Origin: Rubrivivax sp.
GTDB taxonomy: Bacteria > Pseudomonadota > Gammaproteobacteria > Burkholderiales > Burkholderiaceae_C
Length of the DNA: 64,000 nt
Direction of reading: 5' to 3'
Assembly: GCA_020248945.1 (NCBI GenBank)
Contig: JADCGQ010000040.1
Coordinates: 62,001-126,000, forward strand
The stretch's first letter is position 1. Every line of letters begins with the position of its first letter. Shown here in pieces: positions 53,424 through 62,623 of this stretch. The translations under genes and the position numbers were made by a program. The notes under the pieces were generated by a model. The model searched no databases. It saw nothing but the letters and a program-made list of their open reading frames with translations, and was not told the DNA's origin.

Positions 53424-53607
53424 GCCAGACCCCGCGTTTGCGGGGGCCTCTGGGGTGTGAAGGCTTCACGCCCTTCGGTGTCGAAGCCGGTTCATGCAGG
53501 CCGGTAACGGCCTGTGCAGCAAAAACAGCCGTTCGTCCGGCCGGGGTGGCGGCGCTGGCGCGGCACTTCGACACTGCGCCACCTGTCTACCCTCACTGCC
53601 CCAACCC

Positions 53608-55440
53608 ATGAAACCCACGCGACGCATCCTTGCCATGACCACTGCCAGCCTGTTCATCGCCTCGGCCGCGCACGGCCAGACGCCCGCTGCACCGGCCACG
53701 CCGCAGGCCGAAGCGGCCCGCACCGTCATCACCTCCAGTGATCAGCTTCCCCGCCGCACCGTGACGCTGGAGCGCCTGCCGAGCGAATACCTCACCGGCC
53801 CGCGCGAGGCGCTGCGCCCCTTGGCCGACGGCCTGGAGGCCAACCTGCGTGCCGACCTCGCGCGCTTCGACATCCGCGATGCCGCCACGCTGCGCGGCTA
53901 CTACGGCACCTTGCTGACGCTGGCGCAGTTCAAGGGCGACTGGGCCGCCGTGCCCGCGCTGGTGGAGCGCCTGCGCGGCCTGCAGGACAAGCCCGGCCCA
54001 CGCGCCACCACCGGCATGCTGGCCCAGTTGCTGGCCGACCGCCAGACCGCTGGCCGCGACGCCGCCTGGGTGCGCGCCGAGGTCGAAAAGCGCTACGGCG
54101 CCCTGGTCTGGGCCGATGCCGCCGACAACATCAAGGGCACCAAGAGCCAGTTCGAGCTGCTCAACCCCGCGCTCGTCTTGGGCAGCTTCCAGCAGCAGGT
54201 CGACGTGATGGCGCGCAACATGAACCTCACGGTGCCCGAGTCCATCGTCAACGCCATCATCGGCGCGCGGCTGCAGAACGAACTGGTGATGCCGCTGAAG
54301 GCCGAGATCGTCGCCGGCCTGCAGGCCGTGATCGACCGCCAGGCCCCGGCCGCCGCCAAGCCCGACATCTGGACGCCGCGGCAGTTCGCCATTCCGGCCA
54401 CGGCACGGGCGGCCGAGGTCGGCATCGGCATCTGGGACTCGGGCGTCGACCTGGCGCTGTTCAAGCCCACCCCGGGGCGCGGCATCGCCTTCGACCGCGA
54501 GTCGCGCCCCGCGCAGGCGCTGCTGCGCCCGCTGGGCGAGGCCGAGCCGCGCTGGCCGCAGCTGCGCCAGCTGGTCAAGGGCGCGATGGACCTGCGCTCG
54601 GCGCTCGACACCGAAGACGCCCGCCGCCTGAAGCAGGCCGTCGGCAGCCTGCGCGCCGACCAGGTGAAGGCCTTCCAGGAAGACCTCGGCCTCGTCAGCC
54701 TGTACACGCACGGCACGCACGTGGCCGGCATCGCGGTCGAGGGCAACCCCTTCGCCCGCGTCTACACGGCCTCGATGCTGTGGGAGCACCGCAGCGAGCC
54801 GGTGCGCCCGACCGAGGAGATGTCGCGCCGCACGGCCGCGGCCTACAAGCAGATCGTGCAGTCGTTCAAGGACCAGAAGCTGCGTGTCGTGAACATGAGC
54901 TGGCGCTACGGCACCAGCGCCTACGAGGGCATGCTGGCCTGGCACAACGTGGGCGCCACGCCCGACGAGCGCAAGAAGCTCGCCCAGCGCCTGTTCGCCA
55001 TCGAGCGCGATGCGCTGAGAGAGGCCATCGCGTCGGCGCCGGAGATCCTGTTCATCGCCGGCTCGGGCAACGAGGACAACAGCGCCGACTTCGAGGACTA
55101 CATCCCCGCCGGCTTCCAGCTGCCCAACCTGCTGACCGTGGGCGCCGTCGACCGCGCCGGCGAAGAGACCAGCTTCTCCACCTTCGGCAAGACCGTGGTG
55201 CTGCACGCCAACGGCTTCGAGGTCGACAGCCTGCTGCCCGGCGGCGATCGCATCAAGTTCAGCGGCACCAGCATGGCCAGCCCGCAGGTGGCCAACGCGG
55301 CGGCCAAGCTGTTTGCGCTGAAGCCCACGCTGACGGTGGCGCAGGTGCGCGAGGCGCTGCTCAAGGGCGCCGATCAGCGCGGCCGCGTCAACCTGGTGAA
55401 CCCGCGGCGCAGCGCCGAGCTGCTCGACATCCGCCTTTGA
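53608..55440 (+). CDS. Secreted S8 subtilisin-like serine protease
   Basis: 610 residues. A signal peptide (ends AHGQ) and a ~240-residue N-terminal region, then the catalytic triad Asp277 in WDSGVD, His368 in THGTHVAG and Ser555 in SGTSMASPQVAN; the oxyanion Asn488 lies in GSGNED. A long insertion between Asp and His is notable. Substrate unknown. ATG 53608; nothing upstream fits better. Confidence 0.9.
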   Translation: MKPTRRILAMTTASLFIASAAHGQTPAAPATPQAEAARTVITSSDQLPRRTVTLERLPSEYLTGPREALRPLADGLEANLRADLARFDIRDAATLRGYYGTLLTLAQFKGDWAAVPALVERLRGLQDKPGPRATTGMLAQLLADRQTAGRDAAWVRAEVEKRYGALVWADAADNIKGTKSQFELLNPALVLGSFQQQVDVMARNMNLTVPESIVNAIIGARLQNELVMPLKAEIVAGLQAVIDRQAPAAAKPDIWTPRQFAIPATARAAEVGIGIWDSGVDLALFKPTPGRGIAFDRESRPAQALLRPLGEAEPRWPQLRQLVKGAMDLRSALDTEDARRLKQAVGSLRADQVKAFQEDLGLVSLYTHGTHVAGIAVEGNPFARVYTASMLWEHRSEPVRPTEEMSRRTAAAYKQIVQSFKDQKLRVVNMSWRYGTSAYEGMLAWHNVGATPDERKKLAQRLFAIERDALREAIASAPEILFIAGSGNEDNSADFEDYIPAGFQLPNLLTVGAVDRAGEETSFSTFGKTVVLHANGFEVDSLLPGGDRIKFSGTSMASPQVANAAAKLFALKPTLTVAQVREALLKGADQRGRVNLVNPRRSAELLDIRL

Positions 55441-55472
55441 GGACCCGGGCGGCCCAGGGCCACGCGGGCTTC

Positions 55473-55478
55473 TAGACT
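55473..55478 (+). promoter_or_regulatory. -10 box (TAGACT) right before the HAD gene
   Basis: TAGACT is six bases upstream of GTG 55485, so the transcript may begin at the start codon (leaderless). No SD is present in the short gap. Confidence 0.4.
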
Positions 55479-55484
55479 CGCGGG

Positions 55485-56327
55485 GTGGACACCGCCGTCA
55501 TCCCCGCCCCGCCCCTGGCCCAGTGCCCGCCCGAACGCTGGGCGGCGCTGCGTGGCGTGCTGACCGACATCGACGACACGCTGACGCACGACGCGCGGCT
55601 GGAGCCCGCGGCCGCCGACGCCCTGGCGGCGCTGCAGGCGGCGCGCGTGCCGGTGCTGGCCGTCACCGGGCGCTCGCTGGGCTGGTGCCGTGAGGTGGCC
55701 GCGGCCTGGCCCGCGGCCGGCGCGCTGGTGGCGCTGGTGGCCGAAAACGGCGCCGTGGCGCTGTGGCGCGAAGGTCGGCGCTGGCGCACCGCGTACACGC
55801 AACCACAGGGCCGGCGCCGGGTGCACGCGCGCCGCCTGGCCGCCTGTGCCGCGGCCGTGTGCCGCCAGGTGCCCGGTGCGCGCCTGGCGCGCGACAGCGC
55901 CGGCCGCGAAACCGACATCGCCATCGACCACGCCGAACACGCGCGGCTGGCCCCGGCAGCCATCGACCAGGTCGTGGCGCTGATGCGCGTGCACGGCCTG
56001 CAGGCCAGCGTCAGCTCGATCCACGTCAACGGCTGGATCGGCGCGCAGAACAAGTTCAGCGGCGCGGCCTGGATGCTTCGCCACCGGCTGGGCGCGGACC
56101 TGATGGCCGAGCCCGAACGCTGGGTCTACGTCGGCGACTCCACCAACGACGAACTGATGTTCGAGCGGCTGCCCTTCACCGTGGGCGTGGCCAACCTGTT
56201 GCGCTTTGCCGGGCGGCTGCACCACTGGCCGAGCTATCTGGCGGCGGGCAAGCGCGGCCGGGGCTTTGCCGAGGTGGCGCTGGCGCTGCTCGCCGCACGG
56301 CCGCAGGCGCGGGGGGAGGGCGCATGA
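55485..56327 (+). CDS. HAD-IIB family phosphatase
   Basis: 280 residues. DXD motif TDIDDTLT (Asp28, Asp30), motif II AVTGRS, cap domain, motif III Lys in QNKFSG and motif IV VYVGDSTNDELMF. Cof/mannosyl-phosphoglycerate-phosphatase-like; substrate unknown. GTG start at 55485. The end overlaps the next gene (ATGA), so it is co-translated with the solute-binding protein. Confidence 0.87.
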   Translation: MDTAVIPAPPLAQCPPERWAALRGVLTDIDDTLTHDARLEPAAADALAALQAARVPVLAVTGRSLGWCREVAAAWPAAGALVALVAENGAVALWREGRRWRTAYTQPQGRRRVHARRLAACAAAVCRQVPGARLARDSAGRETDIAIDHAEHARLAPAAIDQVVALMRVHGLQASVSSIHVNGWIGAQNKFSGAAWMLRHRLGADLMAEPERWVYVGDSTNDELMFERLPFTVGVANLLRFAGRLHHWPSYLAAGKRGRGFAEVALALLAARPQARGEGA

Positions 56328-58162
56328 GCCGCGCCTTGACCCGCCGCCAGGCCGCACTGCACACGGCCGCGCTGGCGGTTGCCGTGCCGATGCGGGCGCT
56401 GGCGTCGGAGCCGGCGCGCGCGGCAGCCGGCCCCAAGGTGCTGCGCCTGGCCAGCGAAAGCGAAACCGGCTTCGACCCGGCGCGCGTGGGCGACGTGCGC
56501 TCGCTGCGCATCACGAGCCACATCTTCGAGACGCTGCTGGAGTTCGACCCGCTGGCGCGCCCCGTGAAGCTGCGCCCTCGCACCGCGCTGGCCTTGCCCG
56601 AGCCGAGCGACGACTTCCGCGTGTGGACGGTGCGGCTCAAGCCCAGCATCCACTTCACCGACGACCCGGCCTTCCGCGCCACCACCGGCGGCGGCCCGCG
56701 CGAGCTGGTGGCGGCCGACGTGGCCTACAGCCTGAAGCGCCTGGCCGACCCGGCCACCAAGAGCCCGGGCTGGAGCGCGGCCGAGCAGATCGGCATCGCC
56801 GGCCTGGCCACGCTGCGCCGCGAGGCCATCGAGCGCAAGCAGCCCTTCGCCTACGACCGCCCGATCAAGGGCCTGCAGGTGCTCGACCGCCACACGCTGC
56901 GCTTCGAGCTCGAGGCCGTGCGCCCGCGCTTCCCGCAGTGGCTGGCCAGCGCCTCCACCGCCACCGTGGCGCGCGAGGTGATCGAGGCCCACGGCGAGCT
57001 CAGCATGCAGCACCCGGTGGGCACGGGGCCGTTCCGCCTGGCCGAGTGGCGGCGCTCGTCGCGCATCGTGCTGGAGCGCAACCCGGGTTTTCGCACCGTG
57101 CTCTACGACGCCGAGCCCGCTGCCGACGACATCGAGGGCCAGGCGGTGCTGGCGCGCCTGAAGGGCCTGCGCCTGCCGATGGTGGACCGCGTCGAGATCG
57201 ACGTCATCGACGAGAAGCAGCCGATGTGGCTGGCCTTCCTGAACGGCGACCACGACTGGGTCGAGCTGCCCGACGGCTTCTTGCCGGTGGCCCTGCCCGG
57301 CGGGCAGCTGGCGCCCAACTTGCGCAAGCGCGGCATCCGCGCCGACCGCGCCGTGCTGCCGACCACGTACTACACGATGTTCAACATGGAACATCCGCTG
57401 GTCGGCGGCTACACGCCGGCGCGTGTGGCGCTGCGCCGTGCCATCGGGCTGGCCATCGACGTGCGGCGCGAGATCGAGCTGCTGCGCCACGGCTCGGCGG
57501 TGGCGGCGCAGTCGCCGGTGGCGGTGCACCTGAGCGGCTTCCACCCGGCGTGGAAGAGCGAGATGAGCGAGTACAGCCCGGCGCGCGCCCGCGCCTTGCT
57601 TGATCTGTACGGCTGGCGCGACCGCGACGGCGACGGCTGGCGCGAAACCCCCGAAGGCCAGCCCTTCGTGCTGGAGATGGCCACGCAGCCGGCGCAGGAG
57701 ATGCGCCGCTTCGACGAGCTGATGAAGCGCGACATGTCGGCCATCGGCCTGCGCATCGTCTTCCGCACCGCGCAGTGGCCCGAGCAGTACAAGGCCGCGC
57801 GCGCCGGCAAGCTGATGCTCTGGAGCGTGAGCGGCCGCGCCAGCGCGCCCGACGGCATCGAGGGCCTGCTGCGCTACGAGGGCAAGGCTTCCGGCGGCAT
57901 CAACCTGGCGCGTTTCGACCTGCCCGAGATGAACGCCACGCTCGAACGCCTGCAGGCCCTGCCCGACGGCCCCGAGCGCGAGGCCCTGTTCGACCACGCC
58001 AAGCGCCTGACGGTGGCCTGGATGCCCTACAAACTGCGCACCCACCTGGCGGCCACCGCGCTGGTGCAGCCGTGGCTGGTGGGCTATCGGCGGCCCCTGT
58101 TCTGGAACAACTGGTTCGAGTCGGTCGACATCGAGCCGCAGAGAAGACCTGAACCTGCATGA
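56324..58162 (+). CDS. Periplasmic solute-binding protein, family 5 (second)
   Basis: 612 residues, SBP_bac_5-like. N-terminus TRRQAALHTAALAVAVPM (Tat/Sec-type, twin Arg), then HIFETLLEFDPLARPVKL, VGTGPFRLAEWRRSSR and VALRRAIGLAID. It overlaps the HAD gene and is followed after 7 bases by an S66 peptidase gene. GGGAGGG lies just upstream. No permease genes nearby. It could bring in murein or other peptides later trimmed by the S66 enzymes. Confidence 0.88.
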   Translation: MSRALTRRQAALHTAALAVAVPMRALASEPARAAAGPKVLRLASESETGFDPARVGDVRSLRITSHIFETLLEFDPLARPVKLRPRTALALPEPSDDFRVWTVRLKPSIHFTDDPAFRATTGGGPRELVAADVAYSLKRLADPATKSPGWSAAEQIGIAGLATLRREAIERKQPFAYDRPIKGLQVLDRHTLRFELEAVRPRFPQWLASASTATVAREVIEAHGELSMQHPVGTGPFRLAEWRRSSRIVLERNPGFRTVLYDAEPAADDIEGQAVLARLKGLRLPMVDRVEIDVIDEKQPMWLAFLNGDHDWVELPDGFLPVALPGGQLAPNLRKRGIRADRAVLPTTYYTMFNMEHPLVGGYTPARVALRRAIGLAIDVRREIELLRHGSAVAAQSPVAVHLSGFHPAWKSEMSEYSPARARALLDLYGWRDRDGDGWRETPEGQPFVLEMATQPAQEMRRFDELMKRDMSAIGLRIVFRTAQWPEQYKAARAGKLMLWSVSGRASAPDGIEGLLRYEGKASGGINLARFDLPEMNATLERLQALPDGPEREALFDHAKRLTVAWMPYKLRTHLAATALVQPWLVGYRRPLFWNNWFESVDIEPQRRPEPA

Positions 58163-58169
58163 CGCCCGC

Positions 58170-59102
58170 ATGACGCTCCCCCTGCTGCGCCCGCCCCGCC
58201 TGCGCGAAGGCGACACCATCGGCCTCATCAACCCCAGCGGCGCCCTCCACGAAGACGAGCCCTACGAGCGCGCGCACGCTGCGATGCACGCGCTGGGTCT
58301 GCGCACGCGCGAGGCGCCGAACCTGCGCGCCCGCTACGGCCACATGGCCGGCACGTCGCAGCAGCGCGCCGACGACCTGCACGCGATGTTTGCCGACGAC
58401 GGCATCGCCGGCATCCTGGCCGTGACCGGTGGCTCGGGCGCCAACCGCGTGCTGCCGCTGCTCGATGCCGGGCTCATCGCGCGCCACCCCAAACTGCTGG
58501 GCGGCTTCTCCGATCTCACGGCACTCATCAGCGCCGTGCACCGTGCCACGGGGTTGGTCACCTTCCACTCGCCGCTGGCGCGTTCGGACTGGAACGTGTT
58601 CTCCACCGAGCACTTCCGCGCCGTCGCCATGGCCGCCGAGGCGCCGCTGCTGCGCAACCCCGAGGGCCTGCTGCCACGGCCCCTGCGCGGCGGCGTGGCG
58701 CGCGGGCCGCTGCAGGGTGGCAACCTGGCGGTGCTCACCTCGCTGGCCGGCACGCCGCACTTCCCCGACCTGACGGGCGCGATCCTGTTCCTCGAGGACG
58801 TGAACGAGTACATCTACCGCGTCGACCGCATGCTCACGACGCTGGTGCTGGGCGGCCACCTGGCCCGCGTGGCCGGCGTGGTGCTGGGCGGCTTCACGAA
58901 CTGCAAGCCCAGCGAGGGCAGCTACGGCACGCTGACGATGGACGAGGTGTTCGCCGACCACCTCGGCGGCCTCGGCGTGCCGGTGCTGCGCAACGCCGCC
59001 TTCGGCCACATCGGCCCGAAGTGGACACTGCCGCTGGGCGTGCCGGCGGAGCTCGATGCCGACGCCGGCACGCTGCGTCTGCTGGAGCCGGCGGTGCGCT
59101 GA
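58170..59102 (+). CDS. LD-carboxypeptidase, S66 family (LdcA-like)
   Basis: 310 residues. Nucleophile Ser114 in GGFSDLTAL, then FLEDVNEYIYRVDRML (Glu) and FGHIGPKWTLPLG (His), the S66 triad; GGSGANRVLPLLD near residue 87. Removes the terminal D-Ala from murein tetrapeptides in recycling. ATG 58170, 7 bases after the SBP stop. A second S66 gene lies at 60270-61355. Confidence 0.9.
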   Translation: MTLPLLRPPRLREGDTIGLINPSGALHEDEPYERAHAAMHALGLRTREAPNLRARYGHMAGTSQQRADDLHAMFADDGIAGILAVTGGSGANRVLPLLDAGLIARHPKLLGGFSDLTALISAVHRATGLVTFHSPLARSDWNVFSTEHFRAVAMAAEAPLLRNPEGLLPRPLRGGVARGPLQGGNLAVLTSLAGTPHFPDLTGAILFLEDVNEYIYRVDRMLTTLVLGGHLARVAGVVLGGFTNCKPSEGSYGTLTMDEVFADHLGGLGVPVLRNAAFGHIGPKWTLPLGVPAELDADAGTLRLLEPAVR

Positions 59103-59110
59103 TCGAAACA

Positions 59111-59169
59111 GGGCTTCGACAAGCTCAGCCCGAACGGCCGCGCACCCGTTCGGGCTCAGGGCGAACGGG
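59111..59169. repeat. Dispersed inverted repeat, copy 5
   Basis: GGGCTTCGACAAGCTCAGCC (59111 on) ends CGAACGG at 59137; an imperfect reverse arm CCGTTCGGGCTCAGGGCGAA runs 59146-59169. It fills the gap between two convergent genes and includes the YcaQ-like stop codon. Confidence 0.75.
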
Positions 59170-60259
59170 GTGCTGAGCCGAGAAACTGCGCCAGCCGGTC
59201 CACCTCGTCGCGCAGCGCGGGCTTGAAGGCGGCATCCCGCGGCGCTCGCCCGGCCACAAAGCCCGGCTCCACCACCAGCCGCCCCTCGGCCGCAGAGGCA
59301 TTGGCCCAGCCGATGACCCGCCCGCGCCACAACAGCGGCAGCGCGTAGTAGCCGCGTTGCCGCTTCGGCGCCGGCGTGTAGGCCTCGAAGCGGTAGGCCC
59401 AGCCCCACAGCGCCTCGAAGCGCTGCCGGTCCCAGACGATGGGATCGAAGGGCGCCAGCAGTCGCAGCGTGTCGTCGTCGTCCACCGCCCCGTGGCGCCG
59501 GCTGGCGGGGTTCTCGCCGGCGGGCCAATACCAGCGCTGGCCGTCGACCGTGGCGCTGGGCAGCCGCGCCTGTGTGCGCGCCACCAGCGCGTTCATGCGC
59601 GGCGTGGCCTGCGGCACGCCGTAGCGGATGCGTCGCAGCAGCATCGACAGGCTCTTCGCCGGCAGCGGCGCGTACAGGTTCACCGCCACGTCGGCCAGGC
59701 GGTCGAGCGCGCTGTCGATGTCGGCGGGCGCGGCGTGCGGCTCGCGTGCGGCGTACAGGCGCACGCCGCCCTCGCGCGCCGCGGTGCGCACGAGGCCGCG
59801 GTAGTGCATGCCGTCGAGCAGCTGCGTGCTGGCGCGGCTGTTGCCACCGAACCAGTTCTTCGAGCGGCCGTGGTCGAAGGCGGCGTCGACCTCTTTCGGG
59901 TGCACCACGCCCCGCTCGCGAATGAACGCCAGCACCGCCTCGGCCTGTGCCCGGCGCGCCTTCGGCCACACCGTGTGCGCCGTGCGCGGGTGCATCAGCG
60001 CCGCCAGCTCGCGCGGCAGGAAGCCGTAGTTGACGAAGAAGTCTTCCTCGATCGGCAGCTTCGCATAGCGCGCTTCGAGATCGCCGGCGCAGTACCCGGG
60101 CACGCGGTGGCGCAAGGTCAGGTCCTGGGCCCGCGCCGGGGCCCGGATGGGATCGGCCTGCACGAAGCCGAAGCGCGCCAGCGCCTTGGGCAGCGAGGGC
60201 GCCGTGAACAGGCTGCGGGCCACGGCATGGCGGCGCAGGTCGTCGAGCGTCACCGGCAT
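59156..60259 (-). CDS. YcaQ/AlkX-like winged-helix DNA glycosylase
   Basis: 367 residues, HTH_42 (PF06224) family: winged-helix tandem with FVQADPIRAPARAQDL, in which Gln34 and Asp36 form the QXD catalytic motif of the AlkX subgroup; later FDPIVWDRQRFEALWGWAYRFEAYTPAPKR in pieces. Family members unhook interstrand crosslinks and bulky adducts. ATG 60259. Flanked by two S66 genes. Confidence 0.85.
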   Translation of the reverse strand: MPVTLDDLRRHAVARSLFTAPSLPKALARFGFVQADPIRAPARAQDLTLRHRVPGYCAGDLEARYAKLPIEEDFFVNYGFLPRELAALMHPRTAHTVWPKARRAQAEAVLAFIRERGVVHPKEVDAAFDHGRSKNWFGGNSRASTQLLDGMHYRGLVRTAAREGGVRLYAAREPHAAPADIDSALDRLADVAVNLYAPLPAKSLSMLLRRIRYGVPQATPRMNALVARTQARLPSATVDGQRWYWPAGENPASRRHGAVDDDDTLRLLAPFDPIVWDRQRFEALWGWAYRFEAYTPAPKRQRGYYALPLLWRGRVIGWANASAAEGRLVVEPGFVAGRAPRDAAFKPALRDEVDRLAQFLGSAPRSP

Positions 60260-60269
60260 CGCGGCGTGT

Positions 60270-61355
60270 TCAGTCCAGCCGCTGCACGATCTCGCCACCG
60301 CCCCACTCGCCCCCGGGTCCGGCGACCTCGGCGCTCCAGCGCACCTGGGCATGGGCGCCGTTGATCAGCACCATCTGCGGCGGCACGTGGCCGATGTCCA
60401 CGTCCAGCAGCACCGGGCAGGGCAGCGTGCCCAGCGTGTGGCGCAGGGCGTCGCCCATCTGCAGATCCTCGGCACGCCCGGGCACCGGGGCGGCGCTGCG
60501 GCCGATCAGCAGGCCACTGAGGCCGTCGAGCCAGCCGGCCCAGCGCAGCCGGTGCAAGGCACGCACCACGGCCGGCGGCGACTGCTCGGCGTTCTCGAGG
60601 TACAGGATCACGCCTTCGGTGCGGTGGTGCGCGATGTAGGCCGCCACGTCGCCGTAGGCCGTGCCGGCGGTGTGCATCAGGGTGTCTAGACAACCGCCGA
60701 TGAGCCGGCCGTCGAAGGCTTCGTGCGCGCGACCGTGCAGCGAGCGCCAGTGCGTGGGCTCGGTCAGTGCATAGGTGCTGGCCGGCGCCGCAGCGAAGTC
60801 GGCCCACCGTATTTGCCAGGCCCGGCTCTGGTGCTGGCGCAGCACATGGCCCGTAGGCCACTGAAGCGCCTTCAAGGCGCCACGGGTCAAGACATCGTCC
60901 TGCCCCGGCACCAGGTCCATCAGGCAGGGTCCGTGCGCGGTGGCCCAGCCCAGGCGCAAGGTCAGCGGCAGCATCCACGTGCTGGAGTCGCTGTAGCCCA
61001 GCACCCACTTCGGGCGGGCGCGCGCGAGTGCACCCCAGTCGAGGCGATCCAGGATCTCGATCGCCAGTTCGCCGCCCCAGGGGGGAATCACGGCGTCGAC
61101 ATCGTCTCGCATCAACGTGGCTTCGAGCTCGCCGGCACGCTGCGCCGCGGGTGCGCTGGCGCCGAGGTGTTGGTCGCGCAGGCATCGACCCTGCTCGACC
61201 ACGAAGCCCAGACTGCGCAGATGCGCCAGGACCAGCTCCAGGCGGGCGTGCAACGCGGGCTGCACCCCGGAGCTGGGGGCGGTCACGACGACACGGCTGC
61301 CGGGCTGGAGCGGGCTTGGGTAGCGGATCGGTCCGGAGTGCGGCTTGTCGGACAT
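60270..61355 (-). CDS. S66 peptidase, MccF-like
   Basis: 361 residues. Ser122 in LGYSDSSTWM, IPPWGGELAIEI, then LYLENAEQSPP and VDIGHVPPQMVLI, closer to MccF-type peptidases (microcin C resistance) than to LdcA. 10 bases downstream is the YcaQ-like gene, same strand. ATG 61355. It may cleave peptide antibiotics or peptidoglycan fragments. Confidence 0.83.
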   Translation of the reverse strand: MSDKPHSGPIRYPSPLQPGSRVVVTAPSSGVQPALHARLELVLAHLRSLGFVVEQGRCLRDQHLGASAPAAQRAGELEATLMRDDVDAVIPPWGGELAIEILDRLDWGALARARPKWVLGYSDSSTWMLPLTLRLGWATAHGPCLMDLVPGQDDVLTRGALKALQWPTGHVLRQHQSRAWQIRWADFAAAPASTYALTEPTHWRSLHGRAHEAFDGRLIGGCLDTLMHTAGTAYGDVAAYIAHHRTEGVILYLENAEQSPPAVVRALHRLRWAGWLDGLSGLLIGRSAAPVPGRAEDLQMGDALRHTLGTLPCPVLLDVDIGHVPPQMVLINGAHAQVRWSAEVAGPGGEWGGGEIVQRLD

Positions 61356-61849
61356 GGCCGCGCATCATGCCCGCAGCGCCGGTGATGTCGACTCCGCGTT
61401 GACCCGCACAGGCCCCAAGGTCCGCGGCCGCGTCGCGTTGCCCGGACCAGGCCCTTCATCCCATTTGTGTCGCAACTTGTCAGACCGCGGCCGGCACCGC
61501 GTGGCCAGTAACCAACACGGCCGGGCCAGCGGTGCCGGGCCTGTGCTTGCACGCCCCGCGTTGTGCACAGCCTGGTTCGTTATGTCCTGGACAGGACTGC
61601 GGTTGTCGCGCAGGCCTGCGATGGCCGCCCCTGCTGGAGCCGCGCTGGGCTGTTCAGCACAAGACGAGCGCGTGAGGGTGTTCGGGCATTCCCGCAACGG
61701 CTGGCACTGCCACCACCCCCACGGATACACGACCGCATGGACCGACACAAAACCGCGAACAAAGACCATGTTGGCCGGGCCTGCATCGACAAGCCGGATC
61801 GGTCTACTGGCGCCACTGGATCAACACGGTGAAGCGCAACGAGGCCGTC
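61356..61849. other. 494-base non-coding gap
   Basis: Between the MccF-like gene and the ABC ATPase. The reading frames here are short and lack recognisable products. No RNA gene, repeat from the other families, or clear promoter was identified. Probably holds promoters for both divergent genes. Confidence 0.6.
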
Positions 61850-62623
61850 ATGAACATGAACGAGATCGTCAGAGGCGTGGCCCCTGCGGCACGACTGCAG
61901 GGCGTGGTCAAGCACCACGCGCTGGGCAAGACCGTCGTGCAGGCACTGCGCGGCGTGGACCTCGAGCTCGCCAGCGGCGCCTTCGTGGTGGTGAGGGGCC
62001 CGTCCGGCAGTGGCAAGAGCACGCTGCTGAGCCTGCTCGGCTGCCTCGATACGCCGACCCGGGGCCTGATCGAGGTCGCCGGCCATGACGTCGGCCGGCT
62101 GAACGACCGTGAACGCACGCACTTCCGTGCCCGCCACATCGGCTTCGTCTTCCAGGACTTCAAGCTGGTCTCGGTGCTGAACGTGCTGGAAAACGTCGAA
62201 GTGCCGATGCAGTTGAGCGAGCCCGACCCGGTTGCGCGGCGGGCGCGGGCGCTCAAGGCGCTGGCCGATGTCGGCCTGGCCGATCTGTGCCAGCGCCGAC
62301 CGGCCGAGTTGTCCGGCGGCCAGCGCCAGCGCGTCGCGGTGGCGCGGGCGCTGGTCAAGAACCCGGCCTTGGTACTGGCCGACGAGCCCACGGCCAACCT
62401 CGACCGCCAGACCGGCAGCGAGCTGATCACGCTGATGCGCGGGATGCAACGCGCCAGCGGAACAACCTTTGTCTTCTCTTCACACGACCCGCAGCTCATC
62501 GACGACGCCGACACCCAGGTGCTGCTTGAAGACGGTCGCGTGACGCAGCGCGTCGAACGCATCACCGGCCGGGCCTTGCCCCAGCTCGAGACATCGACTT
62601 CTGCATCGGGAGCGCGCGCATGA
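61850..62623 (+). CDS. ABC transporter ATP-binding protein (LolD/MacB type)
   Basis: 257 residues. Walker A RGPSGSGKST, Q-loop FVFQDFKLVSV, signature LSGGQRQRVAVARAL, Walker B LVLADEPTANLD and H-loop FSSHD. The LolD/MacB subgroup (three-residue signature lead, GxxLxPxxxxxNV). ATG 61850 has GAGG 5 bases upstream; ATG 61856 and GTG 61829 are alternatives. The permease gene follows with ATGA overlap. Confidence 0.93.
   Translation: MNMNEIVRGVAPAARLQGVVKHHALGKTVVQALRGVDLELASGAFVVVRGPSGSGKSTLLSLLGCLDTPTRGLIEVAGHDVGRLNDRERTHFRARHIGFVFQDFKLVSVLNVLENVEVPMQLSEPDPVARRARALKALADVGLADLCQRRPAELSGGQRQRVAVARALVKNPALVLADEPTANLDRQTGSELITLMRGMQRASGTTFVFSSHDPQLIDDADTQVLLEDGRVTQRVERITGRALPQLETSTSASGARA

Noticed and set aside
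61356-61849. Small RNA or gene in the long gap
   Set aside because: No reading frame with coding character, no terminator hairpin with U-tract and no consensus promoter.
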